The notes under the pieces were generated by a model. That model was not told the origin of the DNA, made no database searches, and saw only the letters and a program-made list of their open reading frames with translations. A stretch of DNA of 64,000 bases from Tanypteryx hageni. Lineage: Eukaryota; Arthropoda; Insecta; Odonata; Petaluridae. The number at the start of each line of letters is the position of its first letter. Positions within the stretch are counted from its first letter, which is position 1. Location of the stretch: NCBI GenBank assembly GCA_028673005.1, contig CM054117.1, positions 34,506,561 to 34,570,560 on the forward strand, read 5' to 3'. The translations under genes were made by a program, and so were the position numbers. This document shows, in pieces, positions 46,854 through 59,095 of this stretch.

Positions 46854-49069
46854 TAGAGCCCTGCATACCCGCAGTTTACCCGACCCGACCCACGGGTACT
46901 CGTAGCGAAAGTTGCGGGTCGGGTCGGGTATAGAGTGGTTCCATGCGGGTACGGGTCGGGTTCGGACACAAAAGGCACCGGTGCGGGTAAAGAGCAGGTA
47001 CGAAAACTAGTTTTAATTCCAATTCAATTTGCTTCGCCAATGTAAGCACAGGAACTCTTCACATGCCTTTTACTCCAAGTATAGCACACCCTCGCGGTCA
47101 AACGTAGCGTTATATAGGAAGATCCAAATTTTCCATTTATGCAGGTCGGCAGATCGCAGGCTTTGTGCGTCAGGTGTCAATAAAAGTGTCTGACGAAAAA
47201 ACGATTCCTTTTATTATATAAATAGATACAAAGTTGCAATTGACAAACGATCGTCGATTAAGTTTAGTAGAAAAGAATCTAAGGAGGGGGTGAGAAAGAG
47301 TGAATAGGGGAATTATGTAGTACAATGTAATTATGACGGATTGGTTTGTGTGAGAACTCTCCTTTTTAACCAGTTGGCTTTGCCCATTCATGCAAGTAAC
47401 ATCTATCCTTGTGAATTCACTTTTGAAGAGACGTGGTTACATATAAGAGTGCCTATCAATATTCTTTATGTGTTATTTAACTTTCAAATATATAGTATTT
47501 TTTCGTCAAATAATCGCGTGTGAGTTGTATTATTTTATACTTTGTTTGCGAGAAAAAGGAACGATAGTTATTTTATAAAATTACAATGCTGAGTTATATG
47601 TGATCTCGGCTGTTGTGGCAGAATATCAATCTACCACATCCTTAAAAGGAACCAATACCAGCTGATTGAACGGTAAAAGTTTCAGTTATAAGTTAATGCG
47701 TCGTTCAATTATAAGTTAATGCGTCGTTCAATTATAAATCAAATTTTCAATCGAAATATTACTTTTTTCTGCCCCTCAGATTTGAATAATGAATACTGAT
47801 CAGATAAGAAGGAAACTTTTTAGTTTAGAGTACACTCTAAGAAGAAAAGAAAATACCTAATCAAAATTATTGGAAACGTTCTGTGAGATTTTTGATGAAA
47901 AGGGAGAACTGATTTCGAAGATAATCGCTTACAGTAATTATAAAATGTTTATCGTTATGATAATAAGAAGCTGGGAACATCAAGTTTATTGCGACACAAG
48001 TGTGAAAAAAACAAAGAAGGCGTGCCTAAAATTACAAAGTTTCTTGTGCCAAAAAATGCGATTTACCAAAATTATCAGCTGAAAAGAAAAAAAAGTTTAA
48101 GATGGCTGTGTTGAACTTATAGTTAGAGATTTGAGACCTTTTGAGATAGTGTTAGGAGATGGGCTTAAAAATTTATAAAATTTCTGTTTTTCTTCACCCC
48201 CTTCTAAACAGTGTGTAAATGTTAAAAACTGAAGAAAAGTATGAAATCCATGAGAATGTTAAAGTTAGTATTTATGACATTAAATATAATCCGTGACACC
48301 AAATCCGTGTACGCTTTTAGAGCAACTGATAAAAAGGTAGAAAATGTTAGACACCATAGTTCAGTTTATGGATACAAACACAGTAAATGAACATATTTAT
48401 CCAGACGAATTGACTGCATATATTGACTTAAAACTATCTGACGGCATTACTAATAATTTTGATTTGATAAAATGGTAGGATAAACAAAAGAATTGTTTGC
48501 CAAATTTAAGTATTTTAGCGAATCGTATTTTTGCAATACCAGCGACCAGTGCTGCATCAGAGAGGTGATTTTGATTGGCGGGACATGTTGTTAGTGAAAG
48601 AAGAAACAGTTTAGGTCCCCCAGACGTGGATGATGTCCTATTTTTAAATAGTCATTTTAAATCTCAGGGTAGATACTATTAATTAATGTTTCCATTTTTC
48701 AATTAAATTATTTTGTAAAATTTGTAATTTTTGTAAAAATAAATCTTAGATACTTTAAATACATTTTTCGATCTTAATAATGAATGTTAATGTACAATTG
48801 CATTTCATTTTAATTTATACAAAATAAATGACTGACTCAGAAATATTTTTATTTTTTCACGATTTCTTGCTACGGATTTGTGTTTCGAGGACCTGACAGT
48901 TAAAAAATATAGGTCGGGTGGGACAAGTAGGCCTTCTGTGCGGGTGTAAGCCTGCGGGTACGGGTCGGATGCGGGTTAACATTCTGCGGGTACGGGTCGG
49001 GTACTGGTGATTAGTCTGCGGGTACGGGTCGGGTACGGGTGGGAAATATTATACCCGTGCAGGGCTCTA
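46854..49069 (+). mobile_element. hAT transposon, internally deleted, with subterminal repeat arrays
   Basis: The ends are TAGAGCCCTGCA and TGCAGGGCTCTA. Eight-base flanks GTAGGGAC (46846-46853) and GTCGGGAC (49070-49077) differ at one base, fitting a hAT target duplication. Both ends hold many copies of a GCGGGTACGGGTCGGGT-type motif (46865-47005 and 48908-49048). Between them is a degenerate transposase. Confidence 0.9.
47800..48680 (+). pseudogene. hAT transposase remnant (BED finger and dimerisation end)
   Basis: The N-terminal part (47862-48170) follows a BED-finger pattern in shifting frames: FCEIFDEKGELISKIIAYSN, then KKACLKLQSFL, PKNAIYQ-like pieces and VELIVRDLRPFEIVLGDGLK. That last block is a strong hAT signature. 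The C-terminal dimerisation region is at 48510-48665: RIFAIPATSAASER, stop, LAGHVVSERRNSLGPPDVDD, VLFLNSHFK. The catalytic core between them is missing or unreadable. Inactive. Confidence 0.85.
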
Positions 49070-50089
49070 GTCGGGACAGCAGAAGAGCAGCTTCAAAGTG
49101 AAGCCCAAGCAAAAAAAATGGCTTCTGAAGCCGCTTTAAAGAACAAATTATGAGCAACATTTAGTTCTTTTGTTACTACCCACCCCCCCCCCCCCTCCCG
49201 ACTTATAAAAGACGCGAGGGGGTAGCCACATCCCCTTCCGGTGAAGCCATCTCACGCGGCCCGAGGCAGCCGCGAGAGATTTATAAGGCTTAACTAATTC
49301 AAATGGCCAACTAAATAATTACGTTAATTCCAAGGCAAAAAAATACGTAACGGGATACAAAATTGCCGGGAAGCGGCCAAGCGGTTCCCGCACCTCGTCA
49401 TACCCGTCGAGGTGCGGCTCCGGTCACTCGATTTAATAATTCGTAAAAAAATTGACAAAAGACGAAAAAACTCTTCCAAAATGTCACATAAAACGTTTAC
49501 ATATCAAATAATTAAAATTTCAAACAAGGGAAATGTAACATTTACGGTTAAAATTGAGTTATAGCACGCTAAAATAACAATAGGTATTTCTTCCGGCGCC
49601 GCACACAATGATCCTCCGCCATAATTGCGTCGCGTCTCGGAGAATCAGCGTCGGGAATTCCGGTGGAGACAGCCAGCCGCATCCCACGTTGAGCCGTCTT
49701 CTCTACACGCGGGTCGGGAGTCGCCGAGCCGGAACTGGGGGGGGGGGTATCCTCCACGCCCCTACACTCCGTCCAGCTCCGTCACCGGCCCGGTCGCGGC
49801 CTTCCATTTCCAGGCTCCTATATCACTCAGTGGCGATTCCCGCCGGTGGGACTGGGAGGGGAAGGAGAAAACCCCTAACGGTCCGCATCGCTGCCCAGTC
49901 GTCCGCGACCGCCTACGCGATGGCGGCCAGCGCTGCACTTGAAGGCTGCCGTTATCTCTCTGGTCTCGGGGTAAGCGCCGGCAAGTAACGTCGTCACTCT
50001 CGGTTTATATGCCAAAATAGCGTTTATCGCCGTAATTATTATTTTCTACTCCAAAAAAACTCTTTTCAAACATCCTTATTCCTCAAACT

Positions 50090-50686
50090 CTTGATTTGTC
50101 TTCCCAAAAAGCATTCTTTTCAACAATTTTAGGGATCTCTGCCAGGAAAATCATTCGTTCTTGCAAATCTCGATTTTACCTCGGAGAAAACGTCTCTAAT
50201 CCGGCAGCCTTCGCTTACTCTGTCAAAACAAGACTTCCGGCAATTCTCGGTTTCTCAGTCAAACAAAGCTCCGGGAATCTGTATAATGAAGTCCCTTAAG
50301 GACAACTACATTATTATATATGTACAAAGAGTAAATAATACATTTTAGCTCGCTATATATAAAGGATTGTGATATATATATATATTTGTTTATTTATAAT
50401 ATTATTCTTTCCTTCAAATTACAGTAGGTACATTCAGCAGCGCAAGTGCTGAAAATGAGTTTTTACCTAAGTAAAACGAATACATTAGATGAATTTCAGT
50501 ATCTTTATTCCCATTCACGCCAACAATCATTAAATGCCATTCTTGCATTTTTAAAAGTTAGTCCAGATATGACTGGCAAAAAATCCTTAATATGGATTTG
50601 AGAAGTTTGAATAATTTCAGTTTGTTATAGTGGTATATCTCCTTGACCTAAAAAGTCGGACATCATTTGCGGAAAATAAATTTTGA
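50090..50686. repeat. 3' flank of GH18 copy D with poly(A) signal
   Basis: It aligns with about 690-1282 and 12870-13473. The minus-strand AATAAA lies at 50504-50509, 178 bases past the stop of copy D. Confidence 0.65.
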
Positions 50687-53600
50687 TTATCTTTTATCGG
50701 TTTCTAATTTTTTCGTTAAGGTGTTGTAGATCGTCCGAGTCAGGGGAAATGTTCCTTCTCCGCCATTTCCCTCGTAGTCATCCAGGAACAATGCCATGAC
50801 GGACGCCCCTCCTAAATTGTTTTCGACAACATAGCGACACTGCAAAGTATATAGAAACCCATAATTACAAAACTTTACGGTATTACAGTTACCATACATA
50901 ATGCTAATGAATCTGCCACTTTAATTCTTATCATTTTTGACGTGCCAAAATTAACACTTATTTTGTATGATTCACTAATATTTGACAGTGAACCTTGTAC
51001 TTCTTATTTGAGTTGCTGAATTGAATGTACGCTTTGCTTAAGTATAAATCATAAACTTTTTTATTAGCTCCTTGCAATAATTAATACCACCAATCATTTT
51101 GGCCGCAAACTGAATTAGATTAAATAATTTATGAATAAATATGTTGAGTTGTGGACAGGTTTCTACTATTTTCGATGAAACAATCTTCAGTAATGAATTT
51201 TTTTGCAGCTTCTACTAGTCGTCTGACGGAGATGTTTAATGTTAGTGGCCAGTAGCATAAGCACTTGTATTAAGAAACTGAAATTATTTTTTTACAAATC
51301 AATATGCTTCACAGTCCAACAGGCAGAAAACTCATGAAAAATGTAAGTTTATTAGACAATAGGAATAATTACTGTAAATAAAATTTGCATAGACATATTT
51401 TTAGATAATTTGTTCCACCGGCTACCCGTCATATTTGTCTTCTAAGGAAACTAGTTAAAAATAGTTATTATTAAAAATATTTGAGTTAAGTGTCTATTCA
51501 ATAGTGAATTATTCTTACCTTCGCAGCAACAGAGGTGGGGTCGTCGTAACTAACCCAGAGGCCATCTTTGTTTGATGCGTACGGTGATTTAGTATCTTCA
51601 TCTCGATGTAAGACCCATTTTTCTGTCTGGTTTCCAAACCATTTCACTAGCTAACAGAAAATTAAGCAGAATTACATCTTTGTTATTTTGTTATTGCTAT
51701 ACATGTATATAGAGATATAAAATATTCTGAATGACATACTAATGTTCACGTAAATCAAAATTTTAATCTCGATACTGATTGGAAATTCATTCGTATTGAG
51801 TATTTTTTCATATAAATCATAATTTAAAAATTAGCATGAATGTAGAATATGGTCACATATATCACTAATACAAAGTCATTTTCCTGTAATGGTATGGAGA
51901 TGTTTGACCGTAATTAACACGGACCTGTATTAATATAAATGTTACCTTTCCGTAAGCGATTGTAGGTGAATTCCCAAAATTCTCATAATTAACACTACTT
52001 GCTTCCGCACCCAATGAGGTTTCGTTGACGTTAGCCAGCTGAGCCATCTTCCCCACGGTGGTAATAAGTATCAGCATTTTGTTAGCAGGAACATTTTTAG
52101 AGAGGTAAATGTCGATACTGGATTTCTGAAAGGAAATCATGCGTTCAGTCCTCGATGATAATTCAGAAGTTTCCTCGTTATAGGAGTAAAGTATGTGCAA
52201 TTTTCGTCTTTAGGATTTAGCAGCGTCATTGATCTAACGTCCGATATAATTATGGATAAGTTAGACATTTATTAGAATACATAGCCCGTGGTTGGCACGA
52301 CGTTACATTAACTACAACGGTTACGACCCTCTTAGTGATCGCGCAGGCGTACATTAATTAACAAACCATAAAAACAACAAAAAGGTGCACACATGGGCGC
52401 GCCTGCTCATAGATAAGGAATAACGACATTTACTTAAATCATTCGATTATTAATACGTACCACTGAAGTCAGAGAGGAAAACAATCCCGTGACTCCATCT
52501 TTAGGGGACCAATAATTAAAGGTCTTGACGGTGACGAAGTCGCAGGTTCTGAAATGGAAGTTATTTTTTTTTATTGGACAGTCCTTGCTCAACGACATAA
52601 ACTGAACATATCATGAATGAACGAAGTCATGTGTCTTAATGTGATTTATCGTAATAATGCTCACCTTACTATCACATTGAGGTCGCGTTCTACAAGCAAA
52701 ATTTCTTCATCTACTGGTAGAAGAGCCGAGAGTAGGAAGCCGTGCTCGTCGAATTCGGCGCGAAGATCATTAAGCATTGAAGCGAAGTAAGTCTCTGGCA
52801 AAGACTTTTAAAAGGATCATGAAAATCGAAGTATAATCACTGTTATTTTTCATTGCTATTTTTTATGTTAGCGTAAATGTTGGCCATCCATTTTTAGACT
52901 TCCATTGCATTTAATACCAAGAGCTAATGTGTGCAAAATTATGTGCCAAAGGACTTTAAAACATAATGACAGTTAAGTCAACCTCATTGTTTCACGGGCC
53001 CTAAATAAAAGTCAATTTTAGTCATTGTTAAACAAAATAGATTTAATATACAATGGATTGCTCATGCATAACAATTTTCGCTGGCTTAGTTGTGGTAGTG
53101 TAATTGAATGCTGTGTTGAGCGTTTAAATGAAATTAAAATGTTTTTAAATGTGAGAATAAAATAGATTTTTTTAAACTAGAAGTTGTACATCTACATCTA
53201 CATGATACCCTGCAAGTCACTTTTTTGGTGGATGGCAGGGGGTGCAGTACACCAATGTTTCCTCGTTTTACTACGTTATCTTTTCCTATTATGTTCTCTT
53301 ATCGTCGTAGGAAAAACGATCCTCTATATCGCTCCGTTCTACAATCGATCTCGCGAATCTTATGCTCGCTGTCCTGCCTTCTGAGATACGTTGGGCTTCT
53401 GATATGACTTACTACAATACATCCTTCATCATAGCTTCGCTGGCCGCACAAAAACCCTTCGCGGACCGGTCTAAGATATCCACCTGCCCTACATATAATC
53501 GATCACACATACTTTATGACTGTTGTCTTGCCCAGGGGCGCATTTATGGATAATGGAGCCCTGCGCGGAGTCTTTTTGAGGCACTATTCAGTTACCTAAA

Positions 53601-56600
53601 ACGTGACTGTCTGAAAATATGACGAAGCTAAACGCATAAGAATGAGTTAATTTTAACATAGGTTTTAAACTATGATATTAATTCATGATATAGGTACCTA
53701 ATAGTGATGGACATTGTCGTTCTTTTTGTATATTTGTTTTTTTTTCTTATCGTCCTCCAACCATAACGATACGAAGGATTCGTTCCTTTCATTCCATTGG
53801 CGCACGTATGAACTTGTTTAAATTTCAGATTTCCTGCGATGAATGTTGGAAAACTGTTTGTTGTTATGATTTTTCGACTCCTCATTTTGTTCATAATAAT
53901 TTCATAAATAACAAATTTGTTAATGTAAATACTAAACGACATGGGCGTACGGTGAGGGGGGATCTTGGGGTCAGAACCCCCCAAAATTTTCGAACGAACT
54001 TTAAAAAATTGACTGAGCAATCTAAATCACTGCATTGGGTAATTGCTATGTAACAAAATTAAACTAGATAGTATTTAGTTACATTCTGAAAAACCTTCCA
54101 AAACATCTTCCAAATTCCGCTTCTTTTGCGCTCCATTTATTGTTATGAAGCAGAAAAATTACTACTTCCATCAAGGCCAAAGCAATCCTTTTCGTCGTTG
54201 ATATCCCCGATATATTTCTCTCTCACGTTTCAAGAACCTTTGGTGGAAGAATTTAAAAAAATTTAGAATGAAAATTAATTCTTAATAATTTTTATATTTT
54301 TAAAATTAAGAAATTAAAGAATTTTTGTGGAAGAATGGTAAAAATCTTTGACGATATATTTTTCCTCCTAAAAAGCAAAGTATTATAAAGTTATTATAAA
54401 TAATTTTGAAGTACGTTTGGTTGTTTCTTGTCTATTAATATCCCATACACCCATAATATCCCTTTATTCACAAGTATTTCGAAGTACAGAAGTCAAATCT
54501 TGCAATCCCAATAAACAACAGAAAACATTTTGTTGCGCTTCGGAAAGAACAGAGATACATCACTCGTTCCTCTAACTCCGGAACGAAATTCTTTGACATC
54601 TACATCTACATGTTTCCCTGCAATTCACCCAAGTTGTAGCATGTGTCAGCAAGCATACTTTATTTTTACCGACTTGTCATTGCAACTAAATGAGCTGAAT
54701 AATATTATGTGTTTCTGTAAAACCTGTAGTTGTTATGTTCGACGTTTCTTGATGAAGCAAAAAAATATTCAAAGTACGTGGAGGATGGTCGTTTTAAGTA
54801 CTTTTCATGCTTGAAGAAGCATTTATCGAAGCAGAAAAATAAGAAATATTCGACTGAATGGATTTAAATTATTTTGAAATGCAACTAGTTTTTTTCAGCC
54901 AAGATAAAATTGGTAACAAAATTTTATAGATTAAGGATTGGAATTTGAATCAGTTGATCGAGATCATCTGACAAGTGTTATAAAAAAGAGTAATGAAAAA
55001 TAAATTCTAAAATTGTGAAATGCTATTCCTGAAAATTTTGAGCCACTAATGCTATGTCAATTTTAAAGTTATTTTCATCAGCTTACTGTTGTGAAACTTT
55101 GTTTTCTGAGAGGAACAGTATAAAATCCTCTGAGATCTGAGTGCTGCTTGTGTAGCATTGAAATGCACAAACTAATAAAATGCATACAGATAATTAATAA
55201 ATGAAAATATTTTCCTTTGTAATTTGTTAACATTTTATCTTATATAATCAATGGCCAATTTCTGATTAGTTTGTAGTTAAAATTCGTCAAACGGACGTGG
55301 AGGTATATTCTTGTACCTTTCCATTTTGACATTTCAGTTTTTGTGATATATTTCCTATATAAGTTAATTTATGTAAATGTTTGTCACTTCCACATTGTCA
55401 TACAAATGCATCACCCAGAGTATTCCTAAAAAGAATTAAAGAATATCTCCCGCACTTCGGTTTGAATTTACAATTGGAATCAATTCAAGACATAATTATT
55501 TCACTATTAATTGTCGTACATAAACAATAAGACATACTTGTATAGAGAAAGTCATGTGACGTGTAGATCAGACATTTTAGTAATGGTAGCAAGCAAACTA
55601 GAAAATGTTCGCCATCAGTGTCCTAGAGTCTACTAGCTGGTAGATAATAAATTCTGTATACTGCCTTTCTGTACGACAAATAGTAATTGAGATACTGAAG
55701 GGGTCACATAGCCGAATGGACAGACATTTGGAATATTTATATATAGGATTTTAAAAGTAATTAATCAGTTGGAGGTTATATTAGATTCATTATTCGATGT
55801 TTGCTCATTTATTATTTAAATGAAATTACTGTTATTTTATTAATAGAAGTATGATTTCATATCAAAAGGAGGAATTATTGAGTGAACGACGTTGATAATT
55901 TCTGCATCATTCCGAGAGGAAAATAGCACGAAACCAAGGAGCTATAATTTATTCATACGTGCATTCTGAGAACAATTATGAATGATAGAGACTAACGTAT
56001 TTGTTATATACCTTTTCTTCGTCCTTTGGAAAAATCCAGTCAATTACCAATCCGTCGAATCCGTGTTTCTGAAAAATTGCAACAGCGCTTCTAACAAAAA
56101 TTGACCTTTCAGAGCTTGTTTGTGGTATCTGTAAAAAGAATGACGTTGCGGTTGAGTAATGGTAAAAGTGAGATTTAATTCAGACATAATTAAATCATCT
56201 TCGTAGTAAACATAAATTTTTGTGGACAATTAAATTTAAAACGAGATAACATGAATTTCTCGTCAACCGTTTTTATAAGATATTTGTAGTCTAACAAAGT
56301 AATGCATCTAGACATTAAATTTGAGTTATTAACATTGTTACGTAGCATTGTCTTTTACGTAGTTATTGATTAAGTGAAGCATATAGCTCAATAGGCTCGC
56401 TTAACAAATTCAAGAATTCATTCAATAACTGACCTTATTCCTACAACACAACTCGACGTACAGTAGAACCTTTAATTTCGGGTTGTTATCCTTCAGCTTT
56501 GTTAATCGATCGTAGTAACCTAGAGTCAGAAAATATTGAGAGTTATTAGAATGGGAATTATAATTTCAGGTAGATTTTATTTCGCCTAACCTTTTCCATC

Positions 56601-56957
56601 ATTCTCATAGTAGGCATCTCGTGCGTTTCTCGGCGCTACTTCCCCGGTTTCATTGTTGATATCTCCATTGGCATACACCAGATGAGTGCAAAGTGTGACA
56701 TCTATGTCTTCCGGTTCCAGATTCTCTCCAGAAGTATAAGGAGCTGCGGCGTAGTAACACACAACTCGTTTTTCCGCGTCCAATATTTGAGCACCTTCTG
56801 AAAATTGTTAAAAAAGTGGTTCTCACCCTACGAAATTAATTAATGAGTTTTTTGACGTTTTTTATAAATACTGTAGAATATATTTACCAATTACTAATAG
56901 TAACTGTAAAAGTCCAACAATGGTCACACAGAAGGTATTCATTTTTGCCGCATGCAT
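50687..56957 (-). CDS. GH18 chitinase-like secreted protein, copy D (intact, 9 exons, catalytic Glu lost)
   Basis: Exons: 56888-56957, 56591-56797, 56434-56519, 56012-56128, 52665-52804, 52461-52548, 51946-52125, 51519-51650, 50687-50839. Together 1173 bases give 390 residues with no stop, all GT/AG. Signal peptide residues 1-23 (MHAAKMNTFCVTIVGLLQLL), then CYYAAAPYTSGENLEPED, six residues longer than copy B here; CTHLVYANGDIN; FDGLVIDWIF, with Ile153 at the catalytic Glu position; TFNYW in place of TYDYW, so even the beta-6 Tyr/Asp motif is altered; NQTEKW, a glycosylation sequon; SYDDPTS; NNLGGASVMALFLDDYEG, again without the beta-8 Trp. It is secreted and almost surely not a hydrolase. The 3.2 kb intron between exons 4 and 5 carries CR1 3' tails. 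The 5' UTR exon is near 57221. Confidence 0.92.
53183..53545 (-). mobile_element. CR1-type 3' end fragment
   Basis: TACATCTACATCTACATGATACCCTGCA (in pieces: the TACATC unit, then ATACCCTGCA) is the complement of the 3' tail of the element at 29988-31283, so this is the 3' UTR of the same family inserted in the opposite direction. About 350 bases of 3' UTR remain. No coding sequence. It lies in the intron between exons 4 and 5 of copy D. Confidence 0.65.
53546..54596. other. Intron of copy D, unassigned repeats
   Basis: Nothing coding. GTGAGGGGGGATCTTGGGGT followed by CAGAACCCCCCAAAA at 53953-53990 looks like a transposon edge but has no partner. Otherwise AT-rich. Confidence 0.4.
54597..54650 (-). 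mobile_element. CR1-type 3' tail, very short
   Basis: ACATCTACATCTACATGTTT then CCCTGCAATTCAC: a second 3' tail of the same family in the same intron, only about 50 bases long. Confidence 0.55.
54640..56011. repeat. Intron 4 block shared by copies B and D
   Basis: 54790-55990 aligns with 15780-17180 in copy B. Copy C has only the last part (28460-28960). No coding sequence is seen. Confidence 0.6.
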
Positions 56958-57218
56958 TATTCTAAAATGAAAAATATCCGCTGAATTTAAAGTATTTATG
57001 TGATTATGAATGTGTTACACTGAGATATTGATTCGTGGAAGTAACATCTATCTACCACATATAATATTGCATGGTATTGTTGGTTATTCATATAAACGTG
57101 TCCAGTTTATAACATCCTTTGTTTTATTTTGGTTATTAATATATTTTAACTAAGTACATGGGTAATAGATTCATGAAAATCAATGGGATACGACAAATGG
57201 ATAGTTTTAGACTACTCA

Positions 57219-57300
57219 CTTTTTCCAGAGAATCTTCTTATGCTGTTTGCACTGTGTAGGGTTGTTTCCTACTGGACGTGGATTCCCTATCCAAAGTATT
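57219..57300 (-). promoter_or_regulatory. Probable non-coding 5' UTR exon of copy D
   Basis: Same block and donor as upstream of copy B: minus strand TTCTCTGGAAAAA followed by GTGAGTAGT, edge about 57221. Flank similarity continues to about 58510, so the promoter should lie within that stretch. Transcription start not determined. Confidence 0.5.
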
Positions 57301-58516
57301 ATTTTAATCGTTTTTCATTTCTTCGCTGATATCATGACCGTCGTTCAAATTCCTCGTACAGGGAGAGATAAAATTTGCTTATAAGGGCAAAAAAGTTTAG
57401 TAATTGTGAATAAAAATCTCCGTGACACTCCTTTTTTTCGATATGCATGTAATCTTCTCTAATGATATGCAGAGACGTCAATGCGGAAACATCTGTTTGC
57501 CCGACTTTGATAATTATTGTTAGAAATTACGGAGCATTTTTAATGATCAATATACGTCTACTATATCATCTTGCAATAATTAAATTGATCCTATAGATCC
57601 CAATTAAAATTTTCCATTTCCTGAGACATATTGAGTATTTCAGTTACATTTGTTCTATTACCCTATTATATGCTATAAAAGAAGCCAGGTGGCACATGGC
57701 CAACAGGATCTATGGTAAAGTTAAAAGGAAAAAGAAACAGCACAATTTTTAAAATAAAACATTTGAGGTGTATCCCAAGCAGTACTACAGCATTCATCTC
57801 TCTCTGAAGCTAAAATATTTTCATTGTATAACTTTGTTCAGTCTCTGCAATAAACATGCTATATGTGTCTAGACCGACGGAATTACGATCATTTTGGAAT
57901 TACGATTGGGCGAAGTACGTGTCGTTTATGCTCATATCCTTCAAACGCGGTACGGATACGTTTATTCCATGTGACCCATTTTAGACATTTTATTTTTTAA
58001 ATAACACGGCTTGCTTCTTTTTCTCAATGTTTCAGTGATCTTATCGTACAATTTCTTTTTTAATATTAAACGAATGCTTTTAAGGTGTCATTCAAAATGT
58101 GAAACTCTTAATGTGTTCAGCGTACAGAGTGATGAATATGATTACAATATTACCTACAAATCGCCCTCGATGTCAACGCCTTCAAGGTTTATTATCAGCA
58201 GTTACACTCTTGAGTTATTTTTAAACACTAAATAATTTTCGCAGTGAAAACAATAAGTTAACAAAATTGTTATATGTTGCTATATTTCTGAAAATACCAA
58301 TGCACCCTTAAAATTTTCGTTGACGGCCCTTGTATAATAATTCTTGGGTTCTCCGCTTATCCAACGCATTTATTCCTTCAATTTTCTCCGCCGAACAAAC
58401 GCTTTTATTCTCACAAAACCTTGTTTCATCGCCGAGAAAACGCTATTGCTTCCTCAATTATAGGTTTTTCCGGAAAATCTCGCCCTGGTAAAACCGAATA
58501 GCGAGGTTTCCCTCCC
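57301..58516. repeat. 5' flank of copy D
   Basis: Paralogous to 18481-19700. No gene supported; the short open frame at 58011-58235 is within this shared non-coding flank. Confidence 0.6.
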
Positions 58517-59095
58517 ACAGGTTGTTTCCTACTGGACGTGGATTCCCTATCCAAAGCATTATTTTAATCGTTTTTTATTTCTTCGCTGTTATCATGACCG
58601 TCGTTCAAACTCCTCGGACAGTGAGAGATAACATTTACTTATGAGGACAAATAAGTGTGGTAATTGAGAGTAACAAACTCCGTGATATGCAAAGACGCCA
58701 ATGCGGAATTATCGGTTTGCGAGACTTTTGATATTAATTCTTAGAAATTACAGAGCATTTTTAATGATCAATACTCGTCTACTATATCATTTTGAAATAA
58801 TTTAATTGAACCTATAGGTCGTAATTAAAATTTTCCTTTTTTTCTGAGACATATTTAGTATTTCAGTTACATTTGTTTGATTACACTGTTATATACTATA
58901 ACATGACCAACATGATCTCTGGTAAAGTTAAAATGAAAAAGAAACAGCATTATTTTTTAAATAAAATATTTGAGATGTATCCCTAGCAGTACCACAACAT
59001 TCATCTCTCTTTGAAGCTAAAATATTTTCATTGTATAACTGTGTTTTGTCTCTGGAATAAACATGCGATATGTGTCTAGACCAATGGAATGATGA
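58517..59095. repeat. Second, tandem copy of the GH18 5' flank
   Basis: From GGTTGTTTCCTACTGGACGT the sequence repeats about 57260-57860 in the same orientation, without an exon 1. It is the 5' flank of a lost unit and marks the border between units D and G. Confidence 0.65.

Larger units (their letters stand above)
46611..50070. mobile_element. GC-rich foreign insert, possible LTR-type element, carrying a nested hAT
   Basis: Absent from copies A and B. Before the hAT it reads RILRVSRLLEKWSAAQPPRR. After it, in a compatible direction, EEQLQSEAQAKKMASEAALK runs to a stop at about 49152, i.e. the end of an open frame split by the hAT. Next comes a poly-C run (49182-49197), CTTATAAAAGACGCG (TATA box, about 49202) and GC-rich DNA to 49985. 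This layout (end of a coding region, then a promoter-bearing segment) fits an LTR element remnant, but no LTR ends or target duplication could be set. Confidence 0.4.

Noticed and set aside
49608..49988. Gene in GC-rich open frames (126 and 105 codons)
   Set aside because: Both are Pro/Arg-rich, overlap each other and contain homopolymer runs; no recognised domain, inside a transposon-like insert.
53184..53553. Protein-coding genes in three overlapping frames
   Set aside because: The stretch is a CR1-type 3' UTR in the opposite orientation; no motif in any frame.
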